DNA of 64,000 nt from assembly GCA_024279425.1 (NCBI GenBank), contig JAJRRO010000116.1, forward strand, positions 248,001 through 312,000, written 5' to 3'. Shown piece after piece: positions 47,832-56,689 of this stretch (position 1 is its first letter; every line of letters starts with the position of its first letter). A program made the position numbers and the translations under genes. The notes under the pieces are model-generated. The model made no database searches. It worked only from the letters and a program-made list of their open reading frames with translations, and was not told the origin of the DNA. The DNA comes from Bacteroidota bacterium. Its GTDB lineage: Bacteria; Bacteroidota; Bacteroidia; Flavobacteriales; Flavobacteriaceae.

Positions 47832-50432
47832 ATGAACTTTAATAATTTCACTATAAAATCTCAAGAGGCTATACAGCTGGCCCAACAACTCGCACAGGAA
47901 ATGGGCCATCAGCAAATTGAAAACGAGCATCTTTTTAAGGCCGTCCTACAGGTAGATGAAAACGTTTTGCCCTTCCTCCTTAAAAAATTAAACGCCAACA
48001 CAACACTATTGAACCAAATTCTTGAGAAAGAACTTGAAAGCTTCCCAAAGGTATCCGGTGGTGAAATTATAGTTTCCCGTGAAGCCGGTAAAAGTTTGAA
48101 CGAAGCCAGTATCATTGCAAAAAAAATGGAAGACGAGTTCGTTTCCATCGAACATTTGGCACTTGCCATATTTAAGTCAAAAAGTAAGATTTCTCAAATA
48201 TTAAAAGATCAGGGAGTCACTGAAAAAGGCTTGAAAATTGCTATTGAAGACTTGCGTAAAGGAAGTAAGGTAACTTCACAAAGTGTAGAGGAAACCTATA
48301 ATTCACTTGATAAATATGCCCGTAACCTTAACCAAATGGCTGATAGCGGAAAATTGGACCCTGTTATTGGTCGCGATGAGGAGATTAGACGCATATTACA
48401 AATACTATCGAGAAGAACCAAAAACAATCCCATGCTTGTTGGCGAGCCTGGGGTGGGAAAAACGGCTATCGCCGAGGGTCTTGCACATAGGATCATACAA
48501 GGTGATATTCCTGAAAATTTAAAGGATAAGATTATATATTCCTTGGATATGGGTGCGTTGATCGCCGGAGCCAAATTCAAGGGGGAATTTGAGGAACGGT
48601 TAAAAGCAGTTATCAAGGAAGTAGTCTCCTCAGATGGGAATATTGTGCTTTTTATTGATGAAATACATACCCTTGTCGGCGCAGGAGGTGGCCAAGGTGC
48701 GATGGATGCCGCTAATATCCTCAAACCAGCGTTGGCCAGAGGAGAACTACGTGCAATCGGCGCTACTACTTTGGATGAATACCAAAAATATTTTGAAAAA
48801 GACAAAGCCCTGGAACGTAGGTTTCAAAAAGTCGTGGTCGATGAACCCGATACGGAAAGTGCCATTTCAATTTTAAGGGGGATAAAAGAGAAATATGAGG
48901 CCCACCACAAAGTTCGAATCAAAGATGAAGCGGTAATTGCCGCTGTAGAGCTATCACAGCGCTATATAACCAATAGGTTTTTGCCAGATAAGGCGATTGA
49001 TCTTATGGACGAAGCAGCCTCTAAACTTCGAATGGAAATCAATTCAAAGCCGGAGGAATTGGATGCCTTTGATAGGAAGATAATGCAATTCGAGATTGAG
49101 ATCGAAGCCATTAAGCGTGAAAATGACAAAGCCAAACTTAAGTCATTGAATGTTGATCTTGCCAATATTAAAGAGAAACGCAATGAGATCTTTGCCAAAT
49201 GGGAGAGTGAAAAAACAGTAGTAGATTCCATTCAGAAAGCTAAACAAGATATTGAGAATCTTAAGTTAGAAGCCGAACGGGCAGAACGTAATGGTGATTA
49301 CGGCAAAGTAGCAGAACTGCGTTATGGCAGAATCAAGGAATCCCAAGAAAAATTGGAGGTCCTTCAAAATGAAATGGCCAAACAGCAGAAAGGAGATCCC
49401 CTAATCAAAGAGGAGGTCACCAACGAGGATATAGCCGAGGTAGTAGCCAAATGGACTGGTATACCCGTGACAAAAATGCTACAAAGTGAACGAGAAAAAC
49501 TTTTGAAACTCGAAGAGGTTCTACATAAACGCGTTGTGGGTCAGGAGGAAGCAATACAAGCGGTTTCTGATGCCATTCGAAGAAGCAGAGCCGGTCTACA
49601 GGATTCAAAAAAACCAATTGGATCGTTCCTCTTTTTAGGTACAACCGGGGTTGGCAAGACAGAACTGGCCAAAACGTTGGCAGCTTATTTATTTGATGAT
49701 GAAAACGCCATGACGCGGATAGACATGAGCGAATACCAAGAACGACATTCCGTAAGCAGATTGGTGGGAGCACCTCCAGGGTACGTTGGTTATGATGAAG
49801 GGGGGCAACTTACCGAAGCAGTTAGAAGAAGACCCTATTCAGTTATTCTATTGGATGAAATAGAAAAAGCACACCCAGATACATTCAATGTTTTACTCCA
49901 AGTTTTGGACGAAGGTAGACTAACTGACAATAAAGGTCGTGTTGCCGACTTCAAGAACACCATAATCATAATGACAAGTAATATGGGTAGTCATATCATC
50001 CAAGAGAAATTCGAAGTTAGCAATGACATTTATAGCGCAGCCGAAGCCGCTCGTGTCGAAGTTTTGGACCTACTACGGAAAACGATGAGGCCAGAATTCC
50101 TCAATAGAATTGATGATATCATCATGTTCACTCCGTTGAACAAGGAAGATATAACTAAAATAGTTGGACTTCAATTGGATCAATTGAAGAAAATGTTAAA
50201 CAAACAACATATCACAATTGATGCAACCGATGAGGCCATCACATATTTGGCAAATAAAGGGTATGACCCCCAATATGGCGCCAGGCCCATAAAACGGGTA
50301 ATCCAAAAAGAAGTGCTCAACAATCTTTCAAAAGAACTATTAAGCGGGAGCATTAAGACGGATAGTATTGTTTTAATTGATTCCTTTGATGATACGTTGG
50401 TTTTTAGAAATCAGAATGAATTGGTGAATTAA
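47832..50432 (+). CDS. clpB: ATP-dependent chaperone ClpB
   Basis: The hexameric disaggregase that works with DnaK. All 866 residues are in order: N-domain repeats (1-145), NBD1 with Walker A GEPGVGKTAIAEGLA (about 205) and IDEIHTLVGAG, the coiled-coil middle domain (about 405-530), NBD2 with GTTGVGKTELAKTLA (about 605) and LLDEIEKAHP, and the C-terminal domain. The middle domain distinguishes ClpB from ClpA/C. No recognisable CIRCE element is seen in the 163-base upstream gap. Confidence 0.98.
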   Translation: MNFNNFTIKSQEAIQLAQQLAQEMGHQQIENEHLFKAVLQVDENVLPFLLKKLNANTTLLNQILEKELESFPKVSGGEIIVSREAGKSLNEASIIAKKMEDEFVSIEHLALAIFKSKSKISQILKDQGVTEKGLKIAIEDLRKGSKVTSQSVEETYNSLDKYARNLNQMADSGKLDPVIGRDEEIRRILQILSRRTKNNPMLVGEPGVGKTAIAEGLAHRIIQGDIPENLKDKIIYSLDMGALIAGAKFKGEFEERLKAVIKEVVSSDGNIVLFIDEIHTLVGAGGGQGAMDAANILKPALARGELRAIGATTLDEYQKYFEKDKALERRFQKVVVDEPDTESAISILRGIKEKYEAHHKVRIKDEAVIAAVELSQRYITNRFLPDKAIDLMDEAASKLRMEINSKPEELDAFDRKIMQFEIEIEAIKRENDKAKLKSLNVDLANIKEKRNEIFAKWESEKTVVDSIQKAKQDIENLKLEAERAERNGDYGKVAELRYGRIKESQEKLEVLQNEMAKQQKGDPLIKEEVTNEDIAEVVAKWTGIPVTKMLQSEREKLLKLEEVLHKRVVGQEEAIQAVSDAIRRSRAGLQDSKKPIGSFLFLGTTGVGKTELAKTLAAYLFDDENAMTRIDMSEYQERHSVSRLVGAPPGYVGYDEGGQLTEAVRRRPYSVILLDEIEKAHPDTFNVLLQVLDEGRLTDNKGRVADFKNTIIIMTSNMGSHIIQEKFEVSNDIYSAAEAARVEVLDLLRKTMRPEFLNRIDDIIMFTPLNKEDITKIVGLQLDQLKKMLNKQHITIDATDEAITYLANKGYDPQYGARPIKRVIQKEVLNNLSKELLSGSIKTDSIVLIDSFDDTLVFRNQNELVN

Positions 50433-50624
50433 GGCTCAAGACCTTTGGAACCTGATAGTGCTTTGCCAAGAGCGTGTGAAAAAACCCAAGCAATTTAAAA
50501 TAAAGAACAGTGTACATGATTATGCTTGGAATGACACATTCTTCAGTTTTTCAAAGGTCTTTTTATGAACAATTTATACCATACAGTATATAGTTTTTTT
50601 ATATTCGCATAAAATAGCTATTCC

Positions 50625-51221
50625 ATGACCACCAAGGCCGAAAGAACCACCACATTTATTATTAAGACTGTTGCTCCAGTATTCAACAAACATGGATACG
50701 TGGGCACAAGCATGAGTGATTTAACCGAAGCAACTGGATTGACTAAAGGAGCTCTTTATGGTAATTTTGAAAATAAAGAAGCTTTGGCCTTGGCCGCATA
50801 TGAGTTTAGTATCAATAAACTTTTTGAAGCTATTGATGAACGATTGAATATAGAAGGCGGTTCTTTGGAAAAGTTATTTTCGCTCACCAAATTTTATCGA
50901 AACTATGATGTATTCAGCAGAGATATGGGTGGTTGCCCTGTATTGAATGTTGGGGTAGATGCGCAACATAATAATGCGCAACTGTCAGCCGCGGCAAGAG
51001 AAACCATCAAAATAATAGAAGGCAAAATTGCTTTGGTACTGGAAGAGGGTGTAAATAATAACGAGCTCCGTTTGTCTGTACCCCCACTTCAATTTGCCAA
51101 GCAATTATATACAATGTTACAAGGGGCCATTGCAATGAGTACAATCTCCGGTGATCGAAAATATTTGGTGAACACTGTCGCTTATTTGGAGGTATTGGTT
51201 CAAAAGGAAATTAAAAAGTGA
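50625..51221 (+). CDS. TetR/AcrR-family transcriptional regulator
   Basis: A 198-residue regulator with an N-terminal helix-turn-helix (about 10-60: FNKHGYVGTSMSDLTEATGLTKGALYGNFENKEALALAA) and a C-terminal ligand-binding domain containing GGCPVLNVGVDAQHNN, typical of a branch that regulates reactive-electrophile responses. It has no divergent target gene next to it. The upstream 192 bases hold TATATTCG at 50600-50607, one mismatch from the -7 consensus. Confidence 0.93.
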   Translation: MTTKAERTTTFIIKTVAPVFNKHGYVGTSMSDLTEATGLTKGALYGNFENKEALALAAYEFSINKLFEAIDERLNIEGGSLEKLFSLTKFYRNYDVFSRDMGGCPVLNVGVDAQHNNAQLSAAARETIKIIEGKIALVLEEGVNNNELRLSVPPLQFAKQLYTMLQGAIAMSTISGDRKYLVNTVAYLEVLVQKEIKK

Positions 51222-51234
51222 TGAAATATTCCTG

Positions 51235-52971
51235 TTAATTCCCCACTACCCTATAAATCCAAGTCTTATCGGGATATTTACCATTGAATTTATTATCTCG
51301 AACCCTTCTAGCTTCACTCATGGTATCATATCTACCCAAATAAACATAATTGTACTTATTCTTACTTCTAAAGAAAGATTTTGGCTGTAAACCCTTTTTG
51401 TTAAGATTGGCCATAAAGGCATCAAAGTATTTTTTGGTGCCGAACACGTTGGCAATTAAATAATAACCAGGGGCCAAACCATCTTCACCAACAACTTCTT
51501 CATATTTTTCACCGGCCCTTGGCTTGTCATCCTGTGCCTGCTCGGCAACTTGTTCAAGTCTTTCTTTTTCTTTAGCTACTTCTGCAATCGCAAGTTCAGC
51601 CTTTGCTATCGAATCCAATCTTTGCTGCTGTTTTAAGTTCAGGGCCTCTTCTAAAACATTGGCTTCAAGGGCCGTTTTAATAGAATCCTTTTTGGTCTGT
51701 TCTCGACGCTTTTCGGCATTTGCTATTTTCTGGTTCTTGAGCTTAGCAATGGAATCCATGCGTTTTCTCCTTGAAGTTCTTCTAGCTACAGCAATTGCTT
51801 TGGACTGTTCTGCGCTATTGGTTGAGTCTATTTTTCGTCGGATTTCCTTTTGTTGCCTTATGACCAAAGCCTCTTGCTTCTTGACATAAGCCAAAGAATC
51901 TTTAGCTCGTTTGCGTTGCTCCCTTTCAAGCTCCTTGGCGCTCCTTTTAGCAGCTAAAGCTTCAGCCTTCGATAATTCCTCTGTTACCCCAGCCTTGACA
52001 ATTTGCCTTATTTCCTCCTCCTTATCCTCATCCTGCTTGATTTGAATTTTCTTCTTTTTGTAATCGGTACTTCCAAAATTATAGGAGGTGACCAGTTCAA
52101 AAGTTGGGTCATTTCCCTTTAAAGAAGAATCCGTTCCAAACTCTACCAAAGTACCCAAAGAAAATCTTTTAAGAAATCTACCTCCAGCTCCTACAGAAAT
52201 CCCGTAAAAGCTATTATAGCCAGTTTGAGCCCAAAATTTATTGGTAGATAACAGTGCGCTCAACCCTATCTGAGTGTCAAACCCTGGAATTGATTTAAAA
52301 TATATAGCAGGCCTAAAAATAGATGTGTCATCCGAGCTAATGATCGAAACAGGAAAACTATACGTTGCCATCCCCATATAAATCTTATTTCCAGATTCTG
52401 GCAATTTTTGGCTCGTCGAAACATTATAGCTAAACATGTTTTCCGATGCAAAACCAACACTAAATCCACCATATGAAAATTGTACCCCGGGCGCAAACTG
52501 AAAAATAAAATCATTCGTTGTTCTCAATTGTGGCAGCTGAATCTGTGGATCGCCTTGAAAACGATTGTCTGCCAATTCCTGTTTAAACCCAAATACATTT
52601 AAACCAAAAGATAGTTTTGCTTTTGCGCCAAGCACTAATTCATGAGCATAATTTAGAACCCCTCCGGTGTTTAAGAAGACACCCGTATTATGCTGATAAA
52701 ATCCAGCCCCAATGGTTGATGAACTATTCAACTTGCCTGCATAATTAAAAAACAAGGTTGTTGGGTCTCCGTCGATTGTCTGCCATTGCCAACGAGTCCA
52801 AAGGCCAATGGAATGCGAATTATCATAATTCACTGAAAAAGCAGGGTTAAAAATACTCGAATTATTATCAGTAAGATTATGTTGTCTTAAGTCAACAGGA
52901 AGACGTACTTCCTGCGCTTGTAAAGCACATACAATCATCAAAAGCAAAAGTGACAGACTGGACTTGAACAT
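51235..52971 (-). CDS. PorP/SprF-family outer-membrane protein fused to a SPOR domain
   Basis: A 578-residue protein in three parts. After a signal peptide (MFKSSLSLLLLMIVCALQAQ) residues about 20-300 are a PorP/SprF-type beta barrel (LRQHNLTDNNSSIFNPAFSVNY, HELVLGAKAKLSFGLNVFGF). Residues about 310-470 are a highly charged coiled coil rich in Ala, Lys, Arg and Glu. Residues about 495-578 are a SPOR-like domain (YYLIANVFGTKKYFDAFMANL, YVYLGRYDTMSEARRVRD) that would bind peptidoglycan. PorP/SprF proteins anchor type IX-secreted adhesins; the tail may tie the barrel to the cell wall. ATG 52971 starts the signal peptide; the upstream ATG at 53001 adds an unlikely tail. Confidence 0.88.
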   Translation of the reverse strand: MFKSSLSLLLLMIVCALQAQEVRLPVDLRQHNLTDNNSSIFNPAFSVNYDNSHSIGLWTRWQWQTIDGDPTTLFFNYAGKLNSSSTIGAGFYQHNTGVFLNTGGVLNYAHELVLGAKAKLSFGLNVFGFKQELADNRFQGDPQIQLPQLRTTNDFIFQFAPGVQFSYGGFSVGFASENMFSYNVSTSQKLPESGNKIYMGMATYSFPVSIISSDDTSIFRPAIYFKSIPGFDTQIGLSALLSTNKFWAQTGYNSFYGISVGAGGRFLKRFSLGTLVEFGTDSSLKGNDPTFELVTSYNFGSTDYKKKKIQIKQDEDKEEEIRQIVKAGVTEELSKAEALAAKRSAKELEREQRKRAKDSLAYVKKQEALVIRQQKEIRRKIDSTNSAEQSKAIAVARRTSRRKRMDSIAKLKNQKIANAEKRREQTKKDSIKTALEANVLEEALNLKQQQRLDSIAKAELAIAEVAKEKERLEQVAEQAQDDKPRAGEKYEEVVGEDGLAPGYYLIANVFGTKKYFDAFMANLNKKGLQPKSFFRSKNKYNYVYLGRYDTMSEARRVRDNKFNGKYPDKTWIYRVVGN

Positions 52972-53064
52972 ATGCAAAAAAACAAAAAAACCATGGTTCA
53001 CACACTATTTTAGGGTATTTTTAGTTAGATTAAAAGAAATATTTAATCCAAGCATGCATAGATT

Positions 53065-53595
53065 ATGAAGCTATTTAAAGCGTTGTTGATTTTTGTTTTC
53101 GCATCTGGTCTATTTGGATGCAATGAAGAACCAAAAGTTGAAGATACGATTTCGACCTTCTACTTTATCCGACATGCTGAAAAAGACAGGTCTGACCCTA
53201 ACAACATTGATCCAGAATTAACCCAAAAAGGTCTGGGGAGGGCAATGCATTGGGCTGAAATATTAAATGATGTCCCCTTAGATGCTATTTACAGTACGGA
53301 CTATGAAAGAACCCAGATGACCGCAGCACCAACTGCTGTTAAAAAAAACCTTACTGTACAATATTATGATTTTGAGAGTATCAATATAGACCAATTCAAA
53401 GTCGATAACCTAAATAAAAAGGTATTGGTTATTGGTCATAGCAATACGACTCCTGCTTTCGTTAACAAAATGATTGGCGAAGAAAAATACCTGCAATTGG
53501 ATGATCTTCAGAATGGTAGCCTTTTCATTGTTGAGGTTGTAAATGGTAAAACAACCAATATGCAATTGATCTTTAATTGTAATTGTCCGGATTAA
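53065..53595 (+). CDS. Histidine phosphatase family lipoprotein
   Basis: A 176-residue lipoprotein (signal ending ASGLFGC). The catalytic phospho-His motif is FIRHAEKD, with the second conserved His in LVIGHSNTTPAFVNKM and the Arg-containing YSTDYERTQMTA. Size and motifs are those of the SixA/phosphoglycerate-mutase-like branch. The substrate is unknown and would be periplasmic. Its last 23 bases overlap the convergent gene. Confidence 0.92.
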   Translation: MKLFKALLIFVFASGLFGCNEEPKVEDTISTFYFIRHAEKDRSDPNNIDPELTQKGLGRAMHWAEILNDVPLDAIYSTDYERTQMTAAPTAVKKNLTVQYYDFESINIDQFKVDNLNKKVLVIGHSNTTPAFVNKMIGEEKYLQLDDLQNGSLFIVEVVNGKTTNMQLIFNCNCPD

Positions 53596-54331
53596 CGACA
53601 ATGTTTTTTAATTCAATGATAGACAATAGTTTTAATCTACCCTTCATAAACAAGCTGTCTAATTCGTACAAAGATTGATTTTCTTCTAAAGGTTTTAGAT
53701 TCTGGTAATCGACAAAACGAATCCCCTTAACAGTTCTTTCATTATAAGCCTTTCTAAAACGCAGACCGAGACTACCGTCATCTTCTTCGAATTCATAGGC
53801 AATATAGTCTGGCTTAAAGGTTTCATCGTTAAACCAATATATGAATACGTCTTCAAAATCATCACCCCCATTTTCTTGGTTAAAAGTTACTTTTACCTTA
53901 TGGTAATACTTTCCATTAATGCTGATATCACCTAAATACTCCTTTTTGACCGCGGGGTCGTTTAGACCGTAAGGTAAGTATGCGAAATAATGCACGGAGT
54001 TCACAGAATTGGCAAATTTATTTGCCATAGAATCGTGCAATTTAACTCGGTTTCCGTTGATAAATCTTTGAAAATCATTGTTGGTTTTTATATCAACAAT
54101 TTCCGACGTATCAGTTTTTAGGATACGCTTTAGCACTCTCCTGTTATTTACTTGTTCAAGAATGTACTTTCGATTTCTAAAATCAAAGGAAATATTACTT
54201 GTGATATAGCGTTTTCCACCGCTCACTTCTATACCCCTGTCAACAATATTTTGAGCGCTTGGTTTTGGCACTTGCTTCTGCTTACAAGACAATATTCCAA
54301 TCAATGCAAAAAAAACTAAACCCTTCTTCAT
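53573..54331 (-). CDS. DUF6503 family lipoprotein
   Basis: A 252-residue lipoprotein with signal MKKGLVFFALIGILSC. The body is beta-rich, like the LolA/outer-membrane lipoprotein-sorting fold: GGKRYITSNISFDFRNRKYILE, VKVTFNQENGGDDFEDVFIYWF and DYIAYEFEEDDGSLGLRFRKAYNERTVKGIRFVDY. I recall this as DUF6503 of flavobacteria, with no assigned function. ATG 54331 is chosen because the signal starts there. It converges on the phosphatase gene with a 23-base overlap and diverges from smpB. Confidence 0.82.
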   Translation of the reverse strand: MKKGLVFFALIGILSCKQKQVPKPSAQNIVDRGIEVSGGKRYITSNISFDFRNRKYILEQVNNRRVLKRILKTDTSEIVDIKTNNDFQRFINGNRVKLHDSMANKFANSVNSVHYFAYLPYGLNDPAVKKEYLGDISINGKYYHKVKVTFNQENGGDDFEDVFIYWFNDETFKPDYIAYEFEEDDGSLGLRFRKAYNERTVKGIRFVDYQNLKPLEENQSLYELDSLFMKGRLKLLSIIELKNIVVNPDNYN

Positions 54332-54408
54332 AATTTTCTTTTGTATACTATACGCAAATATCCTTTGAACTTTACAAAAAATCAATTAATAAATCAGTTT
54401 TTCATGAA

Positions 54409-54438
54409 TTGTAAATAAGATTATTGTTCCTACTTTTG
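54409..54438 (+). promoter_or_regulatory. smpB promoter, possibly leaderless
   Basis: TTG at 54409-54411, a 19-base spacer and TACTTTTG at 54431-54438, an exact consensus. The smpB ATG at 54445 is only seven bases after the -7 box, where transcription should begin. Confidence 0.7.
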
Positions 54439-54444
54439 CCTTAC

Positions 54445-54906
54445 ATGCAGAATAACATAAACATAAAGAATAAAAAAGCCAGGTTTGAGTATGAAGTTTT
54501 GGACAAGTACACTGCGGGCCTTGTTTTATCTGGGACTGAAATAAAATCAATTCGCCAGAGTAAAGCGTCAATTACAGAAAGCTTCTGTGAATTCAATGAT
54601 AATGGTGAGCTTTTCATTATAAACATGCAAATTGATGAATATTCCCATGCCTCGCATTATAACCACAAACCAAAGGCGGAACGCAAATTATTGCTCAATA
54701 AACGAGAATTAAAAAAGCTTCAAAAAGAAGTGTCATCAAGTGGTCTTACCATAATACCTATAAATCTGTTCCTTAATGATAGGGGGTTGGCAAAATTGAA
54801 TATAGCATTGGCCAAGGGGAAAAAACTGTATGATAAAAGGGAAAGCATCAAAGATCGTGACAATAAACGGGATTTAGATCGTATCAAGAAAAACTTCAAG
54901 AGGTAG
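54445..54906 (+). CDS. smpB: SsrA-binding protein
   Basis: SmpB partners tmRNA to rescue stalled ribosomes and tag incomplete proteins. The 153 residues show NKKARFEYEVLDKYTAGLVLSGTEIKSIRQSKASI, the OB-fold body with HYNHKPKAERKLLLNKREL, and the basic C-terminal tail that enters the mRNA channel (KKLYDKRESIKDRDNKRDLDRI). ATG 54445 matches the usual start; an upstream frame to 54424 would lie inside the promoter. The tmRNA gene is not in the window. Confidence 0.97.
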   Translation: MQNNINIKNKKARFEYEVLDKYTAGLVLSGTEIKSIRQSKASITESFCEFNDNGELFIINMQIDEYSHASHYNHKPKAERKLLLNKRELKKLQKEVSSSGLTIIPINLFLNDRGLAKLNIALAKGKKLYDKRESIKDRDNKRDLDRIKKNFKR

Positions 54907-54933
54907 TACATTTTAGATGATGAGGCCATCTAA

Positions 54934-55575
54934 CTAGTTTTTATCCTCCAAAAGAGGAACAAATCTAAAGACTCCCAACTCTTTTTTTTCGAATTCCTTT
55001 TCCGATTTTCTAGTGAATATGACCATTATCTGTTCATCAATCCCTACCGGGACGACCAATCTACCGCCAATTTTCAATTGCGACAGAAGTGCTTTGGGAA
55101 CTTCAGGTGCCCCTGCAGTGACAATTATGCCATCAAATGGAGCTTCCTCTGGCAGCCCTTTATAACCATCACCAAAAATTATTTTTTTAGGCGTATAGCC
55201 TATTTTTTTAAAAAAAAGATTGGTCTTTTTAAAAAGCTCCAATTGTCTTTCTATAGTATAGACTTTAGCCTTTAATTCTAGCAATACAGCCGTTTGGTAG
55301 CCACTACCTGTACCAATTTCCAATATTTTATGCCCAGGCTTTATCGCCAATAATTCCGTTTGAAAAGCCACTGTATACGGTTGTGAAATCGTCTGCTCGG
55401 CAGCAATGGGAAAGGCCTTATCTTGATAGGCGTGCCCTTCAAAACCACTATCCATGAACAAATGTCTGGGTATAGTACGAATGGCATCCAAGACTTTGGG
55501 GTCGACTATTCCTTTGGCTATCAACACATCGACCAATTTATTGCGCATTCCGTGATGTTTAAGAGTATCTTTCAA
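54934..55575 (-). CDS. pcm: Protein-L-isoaspartate O-methyltransferase
   Basis: Pcm methylates isoaspartyl residues in aged proteins and so starts their repair. The 213 residues carry AIRTIPRHLFMDSGFEGHAYQDKAFPI, the catalytic-type block AEQTISQPYTVAFQTELL and the SAM loop ILEIGTGSGYQTAVLLE, then GTGSGYQ-class downstream motifs (FDGIIVTAGAPEVPKALLSQL). It converges on smpB with a 27-base gap. Confidence 0.95.
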   Translation of the reverse strand: MKDTLKHHGMRNKLVDVLIAKGIVDPKVLDAIRTIPRHLFMDSGFEGHAYQDKAFPIAAEQTISQPYTVAFQTELLAIKPGHKILEIGTGSGYQTAVLLELKAKVYTIERQLELFKKTNLFFKKIGYTPKKIIFGDGYKGLPEEAPFDGIIVTAGAPEVPKALLSQLKIGGRLVVPVGIDEQIMVIFTRKSEKEFEKKELGVFRFVPLLEDKN

Positions 55576-55694
55576 GAGTAATGTAACGGTTTGGTTTGAA
55601 AAGCGAAGTTAGTAAAGTTTGATTTAAGAATTTCAAGCCCTGTAGTGACAATCCCAAAAACTTTTAAAGTTCTAATTCCAGAAACTACCAAACT

Positions 55695-55722
55695 ATGTTT
55701 ATTTTTGAAAAAAAATAAACAT
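55695..55722. promoter_or_regulatory. 12-base inverted repeat over promoter and start codon
   Basis: ATGTTTATTTTT (55695-55706) and AAAAATAAACAT (55711-55722) are perfect inverted copies around GAAA. The left arm contains most of a consensus -7 box, TATTTTTG at 55700-55707, and the right arm ends in the first two bases of the start codon at 55721. A dimeric repressor bound here would block the operon. Confidence 0.55.
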
Positions 55723-56680
55723 GCTCAAAGTAGGCGTCTTGGGAGCGGGACATTTAGGAAAAATACATCTTCGTCTCCTGAACGAATCCCCAAAATATAA
55801 TTTAATCGGTTTTTATGACCCAGATGACATCAATGGGAAGAAAGTCGCTGCGGAATCCGGTTACCCTTTTTTTGATAATATCAATGAATTGATTGATAGT
55901 GTTGATGTTGTTGACATTGTGACCCCAACCCTTTCGCACTACGATTGTGCAAAAAAGGCCATGGAAAATGGAAAGCACGTCTTTATCGAAAAACCGATCA
56001 CCAACACCTTGGAAGAAGCTGAAGACCTATTGGTACTAGAGAAAGAAAACAATGTAAAAGGCCAAGTGGGTCACGTTGAACGATTCAATCCGGCCTTCCT
56101 CTCAGTAAAGGAAAAAATTCAAGACCCTATGTTCATTGAATCCCATAGGTTGGCAGAATTCAATCCTCGAGGCACAGATGTACCCGTTGTTTTGGATTTA
56201 ATGATTCACGATATTGATGCTATACTCAGTGTCGTGAATTCCGAGGTAAAACAAATCAATGCAAGTGGGGTTTCAGTTATTAGCAATTCGCCTGATATAG
56301 CCAATGCCCGTATTGAGTTTGAGAATGGTTGCGTGGCCAACCTGACCGCAAGTCGTATATCATTGAAGAATATGCGTAAATCACGTTTCTTTCAACGAGA
56401 CGCCTATATCTCAGTTGACTTTTTAGAAAAGAAAGTCGAGGTTGTTAAAATGAAAGAGGCGCCTGAAAAACCAGGTGATTTTGATATGATTTTGCAAAAT
56501 GCCGAAGGGGTAAAAAAACAAATCTATTTCGAAAACCCTGATATTGAAGCGAATAACGCTATTCTGGATGAATTGGAAACCTTTGCCGATGCCATAACCA
56601 ATAATACTATTCCAGTAGTTTCTCTAAGGCAAGGAACACAAGCTTTAAAGGTAGCCTTACAAATTATCAAGTCATTTTAA
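55721..56680 (+). CDS. Gfo/Idh/MocA family oxidoreductase (cytoplasmic)
   Basis: A 319-residue NAD(P)-dependent oxidoreductase without a signal peptide. The Rossmann loop is VGVLGAGHLGKIHLRLL and the EKP motif is HVFIEKPITN; the second domain includes VGHVERFNPAFLSV and the conserved LDLMIHDIDAILSV. The sugar substrate is unknown. It is the first gene of an eight-gene operon with gaps of nine bases or less to the next genes. Confidence 0.94.
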   Translation: MLKVGVLGAGHLGKIHLRLLNESPKYNLIGFYDPDDINGKKVAAESGYPFFDNINELIDSVDVVDIVTPTLSHYDCAKKAMENGKHVFIEKPITNTLEEAEDLLVLEKENNVKGQVGHVERFNPAFLSVKEKIQDPMFIESHRLAEFNPRGTDVPVVLDLMIHDIDAILSVVNSEVKQINASGVSVISNSPDIANARIEFENGCVANLTASRISLKNMRKSRFFQRDAYISVDFLEKKVEVVKMKEAPEKPGDFDMILQNAEGVKKQIYFENPDIEANNAILDELETFADAITNNTIPVVSLRQGTQALKVALQIIKSF

Positions 56681-56689
56681 AATAGTCAT

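Noticed and set aside
48296-48805. A 169-codon minus-strand frame inside clpB
   Set aside because: It is antisense to the strongly conserved NBD1 of clpB and its length follows from the codon pattern of that gene.
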